DNA from: Inediibacterium massiliense
GTDB taxonomy: Bacteria; Bacillota; Clostridia; Peptostreptococcales; Thermotaleaceae
Direction: 5' to 3'
DNA length: 64,000 nucleotides
Assembly: GCF_001282725.1 (NCBI RefSeq)
Contig: NZ_LN876587.1
Coordinates: 613,694 to 677,693, forward strand
The translations under genes were made by a program, and so were the position numbers. The notes beneath the pieces are model-generated. The model searched no databases. It saw only the letters and a program-made list of their open reading frames with translations, and was not told where the DNA came from. Position 1 is the first letter of the stretch; every line of letters begins with the position of its first letter. Below, one piece after another: positions 45,280 through 53,873 of this stretch.

Positions 45280-46547
45280 TGAATAAAGAAATGAATCCAG
45301 AAAATTCATTGCTAGTTGCAGGAACAGGAAGTATTATTGTAGGTGCTATGTGTAGTGCTTTTGTAGCAAATCCATTATATGCAGATGCTTTATATTCAGC
45401 AGGGATTGGGAGTATTGTATGTAATTTTATTAGCAATAGAAAAAGTGAATATACTAATCTGTTTGAGAATTTAGGTTTGTGTAATAAAGATGGGTCATAT
45501 CCAATCAAGCTAAGTAAAAAAGATACTTCATATGGGCATGAATTAAGATTTAGTATACCTATAGGATTATCATTAGATGATTTTGAAAAGCATCAAAAAG
45601 CAATAGAATCATTTTTAAAACATAGGGTAAAGATTGGATATGATAACGGAAAAAATGCAGTTATTAAAGTATTTGAGAATGAATTAAAGAAGATGTATCC
45701 TTATGAAAATATTGAAACTAAACCATATATAGTACCTTTGGGGTATGGATTTGGAGAAAAATTGATTACCTTAGACTTAAGGAAAGCGATTCATATTTTA
45801 ATTGCATCTGAAACAGGTGGAGGGAAATCTTCTGTATTAAGATTATTACTTACTTATTTGGTCAAAAAAACTAATGCAAAGGTACATTTAATAGACCTTA
45901 AAGGAGGGGTTGAGGGTAGACTATTTCAGCAATATGTTAAAACTTTTGTAAAGGATATAGAGAATGCTGAAATGCTTATATACAAGATCAAAGAAGAAGT
46001 TGAGAGAAGATATGATTTATTATTCAAATCAAATTGTGTAGATATAGATGAGTATAACCGTAAACATAAGGAGAATCAATTATCAAGGGAATTTTTAATA
46101 ATAGATGAGTTTTCTGTATTAGGAAATGATAAAGATACAAAAGATTTAATCAAAGTAATTGAAGATTTGGGAGCTTTGGCAAGAGCTTCAGGAATACATT
46201 TAATATTATGTACTCAAAGACCAGATGCTAAGATATTAAGTCCACGTATTAAGGCAAACTGTCCAACTGTGATTGGCTTAAAAACTAGAGATAATGTAAA
46301 TAGCAGAATTATAGGTATTGAAGGATTAGAAAAATTACGAGGTAATGGTCATTCAATACTTCAGTTTGAAGGAAAGGATACAGAATTACAATTTATGTTT
46401 TTAGATGCAGATCAAGCAAGAAACATTTTAAAGGATAAATTCAAGAAAAGTAAGGATAAAAAAGCTGTATTTATTCCTAAACAAAATGTAAAAGTTGAAG
46501 AAGATGATTTAAATTTAGAAATATTTAAGGATGATTTATTATGCTGA
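45279..46547 (+). CDS. FtsK/SpoIIIE-type DNA-translocase ATPase (coupling protein-like)
   Basis: Pumps DNA in conjugation or segregation of mobile elements. Two short hydrophobic segments lie near residues 8-50. The motor domain shows Walker A SETGGGKSSV (about residues 177-186), Walker B LIIDEFSVLG, and LCTQRPDAKILSPRIKANCPTVIGL, typical of FtsK/ConQ-TcpA-type proteins. At 422 residues it is a short version without the FtsK gamma domain. Overlaps the replication-relaxation gene by 7 nt. Confidence 0.88.
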   Translation: MNKEMNPENSLLVAGTGSIIVGAMCSAFVANPLYADALYSAGIGSIVCNFISNRKSEYTNLFENLGLCNKDGSYPIKLSKKDTSYGHELRFSIPIGLSLDDFEKHQKAIESFLKHRVKIGYDNGKNAVIKVFENELKKMYPYENIETKPYIVPLGYGFGEKLITLDLRKAIHILIASETGGGKSSVLRLLLTYLVKKTNAKVHLIDLKGGVEGRLFQQYVKTFVKDIENAEMLIYKIKEEVERRYDLLFKSNCVDIDEYNRKHKENQLSREFLIIDEFSVLGNDKDTKDLIKVIEDLGALARASGIHLILCTQRPDAKILSPRIKANCPTVIGLKTRDNVNSRIIGIEGLEKLRGNGHSILQFEGKDTELQFMFLDADQARNILKDKFKKSKDKKAVFIPKQNVKVEEDDLNLEIFKDDLLC

Positions 46548-47101
46548 CTAAAAGGGACAAAGAAATAACCAACTTTATAACTGCTTTTAAGGTTGCAAAT
46601 ACATCTACTATAAAACGATTATTCTTTAGTAATCTTAGAACAGCACAAATAAGGTTAAAATGGCTACATGACAATAAAGTTATCAAGAGATCCCGTGAAT
46701 ATGTAATAAAGGAGTATATTTATTATCTAAAAAAGCCTAAGCAATTTCAACATAAGTTACTATTAAGTGATTTTTATAACCGATTAAATCAAATGGTAGA
46801 TATAAAACATTTTGTAGTCGAGAAAGCTGTAGGCTCAATTATTCCAGATGCAATAATGGCATATGAATATAAAGGTAATAAATATATAGGGTGTATTGAA
46901 ATAGAGATATCCAACAATCCAATATCAAAGAAAATAGATGCCTATAGAAAATTCTATAAGACAGGACAGTATAAAAAGTATTTTAATACTATGCCAACTT
47001 TAATATTGGTTACAGATAAGAAAGTACCAAAAGTAGAAGAATTTAGAGTAATACAAATACATGAGAACTTTAGTAACATAGATATTATATGCAGGAGATA
47101 A
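46541..47101 (+). CDS. Replication-relaxation family protein
   Basis: 186 residues matching the Replic_Relax family of plasmid and ICE proteins: an N-terminal winged-helix part (KRDKEITNFITAFKVANTSTIKRLFF, RTAQIRLKWLHDNKVIKR) then PDAIMAYEYKGNKYIGCIEIEISNNP, a nuclease-like E-x-E core. Such genes are usually paired with FtsK-like genes, as here, and are thought to act in initiation of plasmid replication or transfer. Translation is coupled to the FtsK-like gene. Confidence 0.8.
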   Translation: MLTKRDKEITNFITAFKVANTSTIKRLFFSNLRTAQIRLKWLHDNKVIKRSREYVIKEYIYYLKKPKQFQHKLLLSDFYNRLNQMVDIKHFVVEKAVGSIIPDAIMAYEYKGNKYIGCIEIEISNNPISKKIDAYRKFYKTGQYKKYFNTMPTLILVTDKKVPKVEEFRVIQIHENFSNIDIICRR

Positions 47102-47188
47102 CTCCTGCTTTATTTTACATAAACGACAGTGTTTTACAAAATATTCTATATAAATAAGGTATAATTTGTATTTGGGGAGGGGTTATTT

Positions 47189-47515
47189 ATGAATATATTT
47201 TTTGACTACATCTTCAGTAATGGTAAAAAATTAGCAGGTATTTTCTATTCGATAAGTGCAATTTTTATATGTACTGGATTTTATAAGATGTTTTGTTACG
47301 ATAGTGGTGAGAGCTATACTAAAGACCCTGTAAATGCATATGTGGGTGGAGATGCCTACAATTATATTATCAACAGCAATTATGCGACTGGATATTTTGT
47401 ACTGGCGTTATCATTTACTATTTTGGGATCTACAGCGTTAATAATAGAAAGCCTTAATAAATTAAATAAAAATAAAACATCTGAATCTGAAATAGAAGAA
47501 TTAAAGGAGGATTAA
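47189..47515 (+). CDS. Small membrane protein, two segments
   Basis: 108 residues with membrane helices at about 15-33 and 68-88 and an outer loop carrying YVGGDAYNYIINSNYATGYF, a motif seen in many small Firmicute hypothetical membrane proteins. Function unknown. GGGAGGGG ribosome site. Followed closely by the next gene, probable operon. Confidence 0.65.
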   Translation: MNIFFDYIFSNGKKLAGIFYSISAIFICTGFYKMFCYDSGESYTKDPVNAYVGGDAYNYIINSNYATGYFVLALSFTILGSTALIIESLNKLNKNKTSESEIEELKED

Positions 47516-47516
47516 A

Positions 47517-48095
47517 GTGAATATAAAGGCAAAGTTTAAAGAAAATAAAATACTTGCAATAGGTGGTATTTTAGTATTGATTTTTATTATTGGATATGCA
47601 ATAGTTAAACCTCCAGTAGCAGAAGACGTATTTCAGAAAATAAAAAATTATGAAAATGATGATATAATGGCTTATTTGGATGAAGTTTATCCTGAAGACG
47701 GTGGATTCTTAGGTTTATTTACAGAAAAAAATATAGAGAATAAGGGGAAGGTTTTGTCCTTATGTATAGAAAAAATTAATCAAGATTTTGAAAATGAATA
47801 TGGCAGGAGTATATCAGATTATGAAAATGTAAAAATAACAAATGTAGATATTGTTTCAAAGGATTATTCGAGTGATTATGTGGATATCAATGTTACTGTA
47901 AACAATGGAGGAGAGACATCGGTAAGCTATATAAAAATAAATTTATATTATAAAAATGAAAATGAAGAAGTTGTCAAAAGTGAATGGACAAATGATAACT
48001 CGGATATAAAACCAGGTGCTAGTCAAGTGTTAACGAAAATGACTAAGCGTGAAGGTTGGAAATCTGTATCAGCGGAAATAGCTGAGATAAGATAG
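47517..48095 (+). CDS. Membrane-anchored protein with C-terminal beta-sandwich-like domain
   Basis: GTG start at 47517 with AAAGGAGG 6 nt before it. One N-terminal membrane helix (ILAIGGILVLIFIIGYAIV) anchors an outside region. The last 80 residues (YVDINVTVNNGGETSVSYIKINLYY...DIKPGASQVL) resemble the FxLYD type of beta-sandwich domain. Function unknown; co-transcribed with the preceding membrane protein gene. Confidence 0.6.
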   Translation: MNIKAKFKENKILAIGGILVLIFIIGYAIVKPPVAEDVFQKIKNYENDDIMAYLDEVYPEDGGFLGLFTEKNIENKGKVLSLCIEKINQDFENEYGRSISDYENVKITNVDIVSKDYSSDYVDINVTVNNGGETSVSYIKINLYYKNENEEVVKSEWTNDNSDIKPGASQVLTKMTKREGWKSVSAEIAEIR

Positions 48096-48328
48096 CAAAA
48101 TCCACAAAACAGGCTCAAATTTAATTTAAAATAGTTGAGAGATACTATTTATCCTATTCCAAAATTAAACGTCTTAAAATCCTCGTAGGGTAATTTAATT
48201 GATAGTTAACGACAATAGCACACTTTGTTGAAAAAAATGATACTCAACTATTTAAAGGTCGTAAAAAACTATCTATTTAAAATATGTAAAAAGTATATCC
48301 TTTTCGTCAATAATTACACTAAAAAAGG

Positions 48329-48535
48329 ATGTATTTCAGGACATATGAAAAAGCTGTTATTCTAAATGAATTAAATGAAATTATGCAACGAGAGCAAAAT
48401 GCAAATCAGTATTTATTTATAAATAAATGTGAAATATTAGATGTACAAATTGACAATATGATTGATCTTTTAGATTTATTGCACGAAGAAAAGAAAGAAT
48501 TATTAAATTATTTACAAAGTGTTAATGAAGGATAG
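48329..48535 (+). CDS. Small helical protein, loosely Spo0E-like
   Basis: 68 residues, all predicted helical, with ILNELNEIMQ...CEILDVQIDNMIDLLDLLHEEKKELL. The spacing of L-D-x2-I recalls Spo0E-type aspartyl phosphatases, whose motif is SxxxD, but the match is weak. The ATG has only an adjacent AAAGG, so initiation is uncertain. A truncated second copy lies at 43787. A terminator follows directly. Confidence 0.5.
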   Translation: MYFRTYEKAVILNELNEIMQREQNANQYLFINKCEILDVQIDNMIDLLDLLHEEKKELLNYLQSVNEG

Positions 48536-48565
48536 TAGGATTAATCTCTTGCTATCCTTTCTTTC
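48528..48565 (+). terminator. Terminator
   Basis: AAGGATAG pairs with CTATCCTTT, then a T-rich tail. Same hairpin as at 43859. Confidence 0.8.
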
Positions 48566-48719
48566 TAAATATAGTTTCATTGCAACAAAAGTATAAAAGA
48601 TCAAAATTTGGTACATTCATCCATGAAATTATGATATATTTTATAATAGATAGGGTTTATAAATTTCATAATATTATTTTTTGAAAAATAAAATCATTAT
48701 AAATAGGAGGAAAAATTAC

Positions 48720-49970
48720 ATGAATTTTTATTTAACAGAGTATGGGTTAGTTATATGCATTACTTGTTTAATTTTAGGAATTATACCTGCATTTATAGCT
48801 CAATCAAAAGGTAGAGATTTTAAAATATGGTATTTATACGGAGCTTTTTTATTTTTCTTTGCTATGATACATGCAATAATATTGCCTGAATCTAAAGAAA
48901 AATCGATGAAAACTGTCATGAATTGGAGAAAATTGAAAACAAAAATAAGAGATAATGATATTACTTGTCCTGTTGAAGCTGATAGTTTAAAAATTGAAAT
49001 TAATGAAAATACAAATATATTATATTGTTCAATCAAGTTTTTTAATTTATCAGCAAAAATAATCAGTTCTATAAAAGGTACTTTTGAATGTTTCAATTCC
49101 TTTGGAGAACCTGTAAATGGATTAGAAAATAATAAAAAAAACTTTACTATACAAGATGAATTAGGATATCCTAAAACATATTTTGGAGAAAATAAAAAAA
49201 TACCTCTCCCAAATTACACAGACACACGACAAATAAAAGTAACGATAGATAAGATTCTATTTAAAGACAATTCTATTTGGGAAAAACAATATTATGAAAA
49301 AGAAGATATGATTAATATAAAAACATTATCAGAAGAAGAATTAGAAAATTTAAAACTTGTTGCAGGAAATGATTCAAAATGCTATCCAAAAGAAAATGAA
49401 AAATTTTGGGTTTGTGTTTGTGGTATAGTTAACAGAAAAAATTATATGAAGTGCATCGGTTGTGACAGAAAAAAAGAATATGTATTTCAAAATTATGCAA
49501 ATACAAATAAGTTAATTGAATTAGCTGAATTAGCTGAATTAGCTAAAGCAAATAAAAAAAACGAAGAACAAGCAAAAAGAAAAAATAAATTAACTAAAAT
49601 AGGTTTGGGTATTGCTTCATTAATAGGCATTACCTTATTAATAGGTACTTTTATTCCTTATGAATCAATTATTAATAATATAAGTGAAAAGAAAGCATTA
49701 AAGCAAATAGAAACTATGAGTGAAGAAGAAATATTAGAACAAGTAGAGATAATTGAAACTTATGATAGTGGTCTTATAAAAATAAAATTCAATAATAAGT
49801 ATGGGGTAATGAATGAAATGAAAGATGTATTAATAGCACCTATATATAAAGAACTACACTATTCAATATTATCTGATAAAGGAGGGGATTACTATTGTTT
49901 TAGCGACGAAAAATATAATATGATTAAAAAAATAAAAGTTGAAATACTTGAAGAAAATGTAAGTGAATAA
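48720..49970 (+). CDS. Membrane protein with zinc-ribbon and WG-repeat-like segment
   Basis: 416 residues from ATG 48720 (AGGAGG 9 nt upstream). Two N-terminal membrane helices are followed by a beta-rich region (about 65-225), a four-cysteine ribbon (WVCVCGIVNRKNYMKCIGCDRK), a short AELAELAELAK repeat, a third membrane helix (LGIASLIGITLLIGTFI) and a C-terminal block (GLIKIKFNNKYGVMNEMKDVLIAPIY) like a WG repeat. The combination suggests a sensor or scaffold; no enzyme motif. Function unknown. Confidence 0.6.
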   Translation: MNFYLTEYGLVICITCLILGIIPAFIAQSKGRDFKIWYLYGAFLFFFAMIHAIILPESKEKSMKTVMNWRKLKTKIRDNDITCPVEADSLKIEINENTNILYCSIKFFNLSAKIISSIKGTFECFNSFGEPVNGLENNKKNFTIQDELGYPKTYFGENKKIPLPNYTDTRQIKVTIDKILFKDNSIWEKQYYEKEDMINIKTLSEEELENLKLVAGNDSKCYPKENEKFWVCVCGIVNRKNYMKCIGCDRKKEYVFQNYANTNKLIELAELAELAKANKKNEEQAKRKNKLTKIGLGIASLIGITLLIGTFIPYESIINNISEKKALKQIETMSEEEILEQVEIIETYDSGLIKIKFNNKYGVMNEMKDVLIAPIYKELHYSILSDKGGDYYCFSDEKYNMIKKIKVEILEENVSE

Positions 49971-50013
49971 ATTGGTCAATAGTATTACCTATATTAAATA
50001 AGATAAAAATTAC

Positions 50014-50038
50014 AGAACTGCCAATCAAGGCAGTTTTT
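50014..50038 (+). terminator. Terminator
   Basis: AACTGCC pairs with GGCAGTT, followed by a T-run. Confidence 0.8.
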
Positions 50039-50260
50039 CATTTTGTAATATTTTACTTGTATAAATTCATTCCAACGGTGGACAAAAATAATTATTAAGG
50101 ACAAATTTACACCTTTATATGGATATATTATAAAATTCAGCTTTGATTAAGACAAAACCTATCCTAACGGTGGCATTTCTATTAACGTATGCCACTTTAA
50201 CAATTGTTTTTGTCTCTTTTTGGGTGTGATTTTGTCGTTAATAGCGACTATTATAAATTT

Positions 50261-50443
50261 TGGGACTGAATATCAATATACATTTGGAACTGAATATCTA
50301 GAAAATATAAGCGAAAATATTGGATTTTAGACTAGATTAATAGATATTTCGGACTAGATAATTAAAAAATGGGATTAGATATCAATAAAAATAATAAAAT
50401 TTTGACTTCAATATCAATATTTTGGGACTAGATATCAATATAA
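50261..50443. repeat. Iteron-like repeats, candidate replication origin or partition site
   Basis: About seven related copies of TGGGACTAGATATCAATAT occur in direct orientation: near 50261, 50285, 50326, 50349, 50370, 50402 and 50422, at spacings of roughly 20-40 bp. The best copies (50261, 50370, 50422) share GATATCAAT or AATATCAAT. The region is non-coding and A+T-rich, as in plasmid origins or centromeres. Confidence 0.6.
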
Positions 50444-50525
50444 TTTGTTATTATCGTATAGTTTTAAGATCAAATTATATAATTTAGTCATTGATACTAC
50501 AAGCTTTCTTAAAAAAGAAGCTACC

Positions 50526-50588
50526 ATGAAAGATATTACAAATAAAAATTTAGAAAAAATGGTTGACTTTTATATTAGAGAGTGGTAA
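50526..50588 (+). pseudogene. Short open frame, possible gene remnant
   Basis: A 20-codon frame (MKDITNKNLEKMVDFYIREW) is the end of a longer open stretch lacking a start codon and ribosome site. It could be the 3' remnant of a degraded gene. Weak evidence. Confidence 0.25.
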
Positions 50589-50683
50589 TATTTAACTTGT
50601 TGGAAGATAAATACATTATTAGCATAATATTTAAAATATATAATAAATAGTTATTTTATTATTTCGTTCTATCGCAAAGGCGG

Positions 50684-50825
50684 TAAAACAAGAATACATA
50701 AAAAATTAAATTACATCTGAGTAAAGGGAATATGGAACTAAGAATAATGTTTTGAGCATTAATGTCAAAGCGTTATTTTGAGGTCTACTTTAGATGAAAT
50801 TTTTTATGTGTGTATTCTTGTTTTA
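50684..50825. repeat. Long inverted repeat in non-coding region
   Basis: TAAAACAAGAATACA (50684-50698) and its exact reverse complement (50811-50825) bound a 142-bp segment. The arms continue imperfectly inwards (TAAAAAATT..CATCT versus AGATG..AATTTTTTA). No coding frame. It may be a miniature element, origin-associated hairpin or structured RNA. The remainder of 49971-50966 has GTGGACAAAAAT repeats (50078, 50861) and a GGTGGCAT/ATGCCAC hairpin (50173-50203). Confidence 0.5.
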
Positions 50826-50966
50826 TCGTCTTTTTTGTTTTTAAGAAAATTAATATTAAAGTGGACAAAAATAGTTATAAGGGGGGGCAAAATTAGTTAG
50901 TGAAGGGACAGTTTTAGTTGAACAGGTGGACAAGCTAACAAATTGAATAAAGAGTAGACTTAATAT

Positions 50967-51191
50967 CTACTCCTTAGGTGTGATTTCTAGTATATCATTC
51001 ATATCATCTATTTCTAATACAGTGCATATTCTACCAACAACTTCATAGTTACAATTTTTTGTTTTATTATACATCCAATTTTTTATATTATTTGCAGATG
51101 TACCAGTTTCTTTTTCTAATTTATATAGAGATATGTTTTTATTACCCATTATTTTCCGTATATTTTCCGTTTTCACACGCAATATTTTCAT
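50967..51191 (-). CDS. XRE-family helix-turn-helix regulator
   Basis: 74 residues with a single Cro/C1-type helix-turn-helix (KTENIRKIMGNKNISLYKLEKETGTSANNIKNWMYNKT then VVGRICTVLEI). It is divergent from a short rightward gene, and the interval carries two copies of ATAGG-TATTG that are probably its operators. Probably a repressor of the element's regulatory region. Confidence 0.8.
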   Translation of the reverse strand: MKILRVKTENIRKIMGNKNISLYKLEKETGTSANNIKNWMYNKTKNCNYEVVGRICTVLEIDDMNDILEITPKE

Positions 51192-51238
51192 ATTAGTTCC
51201 CCTCCTATACCTAGTATAAAAGAGCTTAAAATATTTTT

Positions 51239-51277
51239 CAATAGGGTATTGACGAATAGGTTATTGAACTATATACT
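51239..51277 (+). promoter_or_regulatory. Promoter with overlapping operator-like repeats
   Basis: TTGACG (51249-51254), 17-nt spacer, TATACT (51272-51277). The -35 region is embedded in two direct copies of ATAGG(G)TATTGA / ATAGGTTATTGA (51241-51267), suitable as sites for the divergent XRE regulator. Confidence 0.6.
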
Positions 51278-51300
51278 AATATTAAACAGGAGGTGAAAAT

Positions 51301-51387
51301 ATGTTTTTATCATTTAGTGGAAGTGTAAAGGAACTGAGAGTCTATTTAAAAGCACTAAGAGACTTAGAAAAAATCAAATATATGTAA
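51301..51387 (+). CDS. 28-residue peptide
   Basis: A short frame (MFLSFSGSVKELRVYLKALR...) with a perfect AGGAGGTGA at correct spacing and a good promoter at 51249. The peptide is amphipathic and basic. It could be a regulatory peptide, a toxin, or an antirepressor; nothing identifies it. Confidence 0.5.
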   Translation: MFLSFSGSVKELRVYLKALRDLEKIKYM

Positions 51388-51440
51388 ATGGTTTCCGAGC
51401 ATGATGATGATTTTCAACGAATGAAAAGGGGGATTTGATA

Positions 51441-51827
51441 ATGGTTAGAACATTGTTTTATTACGAGGATGGACACGAAGTCAGAAACGGTGAAGAATAC
51501 TATCATCCACATTTCACATTTAGTGCTAAGGAAGCTAAACAAGGTACAACATTTAGAGTCGCTACTATGGAAGATTTGAACAATTCAAGCGGTGTCTATG
51601 ATGTAGATGAAATGTATGAAGGATTATTTCAAGCATGGAACGAGGAAACTGAATCACCTATGATAGTTAGATTTCAGGAGGTATATGAGTTTGATGATTC
51701 AGATAATACCTATGATTTAGTAGATTGTGAATTTAGACAAGCTACTCCGAAGGAAATTCAGAGTTTGAGTTGTGATGAGTGTGTAATTAGAAATGAGTGT
51801 AAGAATAGGGTGCAAATTGCATCATAA
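51441..51827 (+). CDS. Hypothetical mobile-element protein
   Basis: 128 residues from ATG 51441 with GGGGG upstream. Acidic, with a terminal Cys cluster CDECVIRNECKN that could bind metal. Segment FYYEDGHEVRNGEEYYHPHFTF is rich in aromatic and acidic residues. No family recognised. It lies in the cluster controlled by the XRE-type promoter region. Confidence 0.55.
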   Translation: MVRTLFYYEDGHEVRNGEEYYHPHFTFSAKEAKQGTTFRVATMEDLNNSSGVYDVDEMYEGLFQAWNEETESPMIVRFQEVYEFDDSDNTYDLVDCEFRQATPKEIQSLSCDECVIRNECKNRVQIAS

Positions 51828-51846
51828 GAATATGGATAAAAATAAA

Positions 51847-51934
51847 CTTTGTTTAACAAAATAAAAAAATGTAAAACAATATGTTGACAAAATTTAAAAA
51901 ATATTATAATATATGAATAGAAAGTTAAACAAAG
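51847..51934 (+). promoter_or_regulatory. Promoter bracketed by 11-bp inverted repeat
   Basis: CTTTGTTTAAC (51847-51857) and GTTAAACAAAG (51924-51934) are exact inverted repeats, one on each side of a TTGACA/TATAAT-type promoter (51885-51915). The layout suits looped autoregulation by the HTH protein encoded just downstream. Confidence 0.6.
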
Positions 51935-51944
51935 AGGTGGTTCT

Positions 51945-52664
51945 ATGAAAGGGCTTGAATATATCTGCGAAGTATTTGATAAAAAATACAGTGATATTGC
52001 TAAGGATTTAGGGATTTCAAGGCAAAACGTAAGTATATGGATAAAAGGAACTAGAAGTATTCCTAAAAAACATTTAAAAACTTTATCTGAAATATTTGAT
52101 ATCCCACCAGAATATTTTGATAAAAAATTAAGTGAAAAAGATAAAAGTTATATTGATAGAAAGAAATTGAAGATTGAAAGAAAAGAAATTGATGAATTGC
52201 TTCAAGAAAGTTATGTAGAGTTTGAAGATACAGTTATTGATCCAGCGACTGGAGAAGAAATAACCATAAATAGACCATATTTAGATGAAGGTTTAATATT
52301 GCATAGTCAAATAAATCAATTTGATATTAATAAATCTGAAATATTGGAGCAAATAAAAGGAACTCTTCAACCAACAGAAAATAAAGAATTTGGATACCTA
52401 GAATTTCCAGACGAAACATTGAAAGTTTATGGACAATTATTGAAAATTATTAATAGCGATAAAGTCGGTATTAATGTATTAAAGTCAGCACTAAGAGCAA
52501 TTGAACTGACATTTGGAATTACTAAAGGTTTTGATTCTAATAAGTTGACACTAGATTTAATAAAAGTATTGAAATTAGAAAAAGAAAGGATAGAAAAACA
52601 AAGAAAGGAAATGGAAGAATTATTTGGAGAATTTACAGATGAAGGTTATAAACTATTTGAATAA
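51945..52664 (+). CDS. HTH (XRE) regulator with long helical C-terminus
   Basis: Residues 1-60 form a helix-turn-helix (LEYICEVFDKKYSDIAKDLGISRQNVSIWIKGTRSIPKKHLKTLSEIFDIPPEYF). The remaining 180 residues are helical and charged, with no motif recognised, ending in a coiled coil (KVLKLEKERIEKQRKEMEELF). Probably a mobile-element repressor or activator. Start follows AAAGAGGTGG. The promoter is framed by inverted repeats. Confidence 0.75.
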   Translation: MKGLEYICEVFDKKYSDIAKDLGISRQNVSIWIKGTRSIPKKHLKTLSEIFDIPPEYFDKKLSEKDKSYIDRKKLKIERKEIDELLQESYVEFEDTVIDPATGEEITINRPYLDEGLILHSQINQFDINKSEILEQIKGTLQPTENKEFGYLEFPDETLKVYGQLLKIINSDKVGINVLKSALRAIELTFGITKGFDSNKLTLDLIKVLKLEKERIEKQRKEMEELFGEFTDEGYKLFE

Positions 52665-52693
52665 TATGGTTGCTTAGAAAGGAGGTGAATTTG

Positions 52694-52726
52694 ATGAAGA
52701 GAGTAATAAAATCACAAGGTACTTAA
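52694..52726 (+). CDS. Possible 10-residue leader peptide
   Basis: ATG-initiated 10-codon frame (MKRVIKSQGT) placed behind a perfect AAAGGAGGTGA. Such a strong ribosome site before so short a frame suggests a leader peptide or a decayed gene. Low confidence. Confidence 0.25.
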   Translation: MKRVIKSQGT

Positions 52727-52821
52727 ATTTTTTTACCATGCTACAGAAATATTTTACAGAATTGGAATATGAAAGTAAAATCGAAATTTTATTAGAGAGA
52801 AAAAATAAGGAGGAATATGTT

Positions 52822-53871
52822 ATGGAAAATACAAGAATTTTAAAATTTACAGACAAAGAGATTGATTGGATTAAGGAAAAAATTGAAAGAGTAATTAAAA
52901 CATATAATTCAGATAATGCAAAGGAAGTCAGAGAGTTGATTGAAGGTATCCAAGGATCGATAGTTGATGCAGTTCTTATGCTAAATTGTACAGATGATCA
53001 AGTTAATATTTCAGCTATTAATACTGATAGAGTTGTAAATAACAAAGCAATAGATGTTGCGTGGGATGCAGGTGGATTGTGGGCAATGAATGAATTTGGA
53101 TGCAAAACAGCAGATGATTGTAAAGAATATATAAAAGATGATGATATTGCTTGTGAGATATACGAGAAGATTTTCAACTTTTATGAAGAAAATGAAAATG
53201 AGACTATGGATGAAACTAAAGAGTTTGTAGAAAATTTACGCAGATATAGTAATGCAAATATTACAGCAGAGGGTATTATTGATTATATCTATAAAGGAGA
53301 AACGGATGATGAATTTCTAGAGTATGCAGGGAGCATAGATGCAATTACAGAACTGTTAAAAGATGTTGTTAGTAGTGCAAATAAGATAATACATGCTCAT
53401 GCAGACTATGAAAGAAGTATGTATGTAACTAAAGAAGATCAAAGAGAAATAGATCAAGAGATTGAAGAAATGAAAGAAGATGGATTATCTTTAGGTCAGA
53501 TGATAGAAGCAGTGAGTGAAAAAATACATGAACTACAAATACCAATAGATGGTTTCGGTAATAGAAGTATAGAAGCAGAAGAATTTTATGGGAAATTGTA
53601 TAGATATTTAGTACAAGAAGCAGGATTGTTGAAATCACTAAAGAGAGCATCAAGTGTGGGTAGTACATTTAAATACAAGTTTAAAGTTGATAATGAATAT
53701 GAAGTACAAGGAATATTTGATAAATTAAACAATTTAATATCTAGAGAAGAAATAATATTACATGAAGATCCACGTTTTGAAGGTCATGATACTATTTCTG
53801 CTATAACAATAGAAGGAAGATTAACAGAAAAGGGAATGCAAGAAGTTACAGAATTAAAGGAGGAAATGTAA
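52822..53871 (+). CDS. Hypothetical acidic protein
   Basis: 349 residues from ATG 52822 (AAGGAGG 9 nt before). Strongly acidic, mostly helical, with DxExx-rich linkers (EDQREIDQEIEEMKEDGLSL) and no known domain. The last 80 residues look alpha/beta. It is followed 3 nt later by another unknown gene and both probably form one operon with the HTH gene. Large acidic unknown proteins of this type can be DNA mimics or adaptors, but that is speculation. Confidence 0.55.
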   Translation: MENTRILKFTDKEIDWIKEKIERVIKTYNSDNAKEVRELIEGIQGSIVDAVLMLNCTDDQVNISAINTDRVVNNKAIDVAWDAGGLWAMNEFGCKTADDCKEYIKDDDIACEIYEKIFNFYEENENETMDETKEFVENLRRYSNANITAEGIIDYIYKGETDDEFLEYAGSIDAITELLKDVVSSANKIIHAHADYERSMYVTKEDQREIDQEIEEMKEDGLSLGQMIEAVSEKIHELQIPIDGFGNRSIEAEEFYGKLYRYLVQEAGLLKSLKRASSVGSTFKYKFKVDNEYEVQGIFDKLNNLISREEIILHEDPRFEGHDTISAITIEGRLTEKGMQEVTELKEEM

Positions 53872-53873
53872 AT

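Noticed and set aside
50261..50443. CRISPR array
   Set aside because: Units are degenerate and spacing is irregular, with no unique spacers of constant length and no cas genes.
50967..51387. XRE gene plus short peptide as a type II toxin-antitoxin pair
   Set aside because: The genes are divergent and the peptide is too short to be a type II toxin; left as regulator plus peptide.
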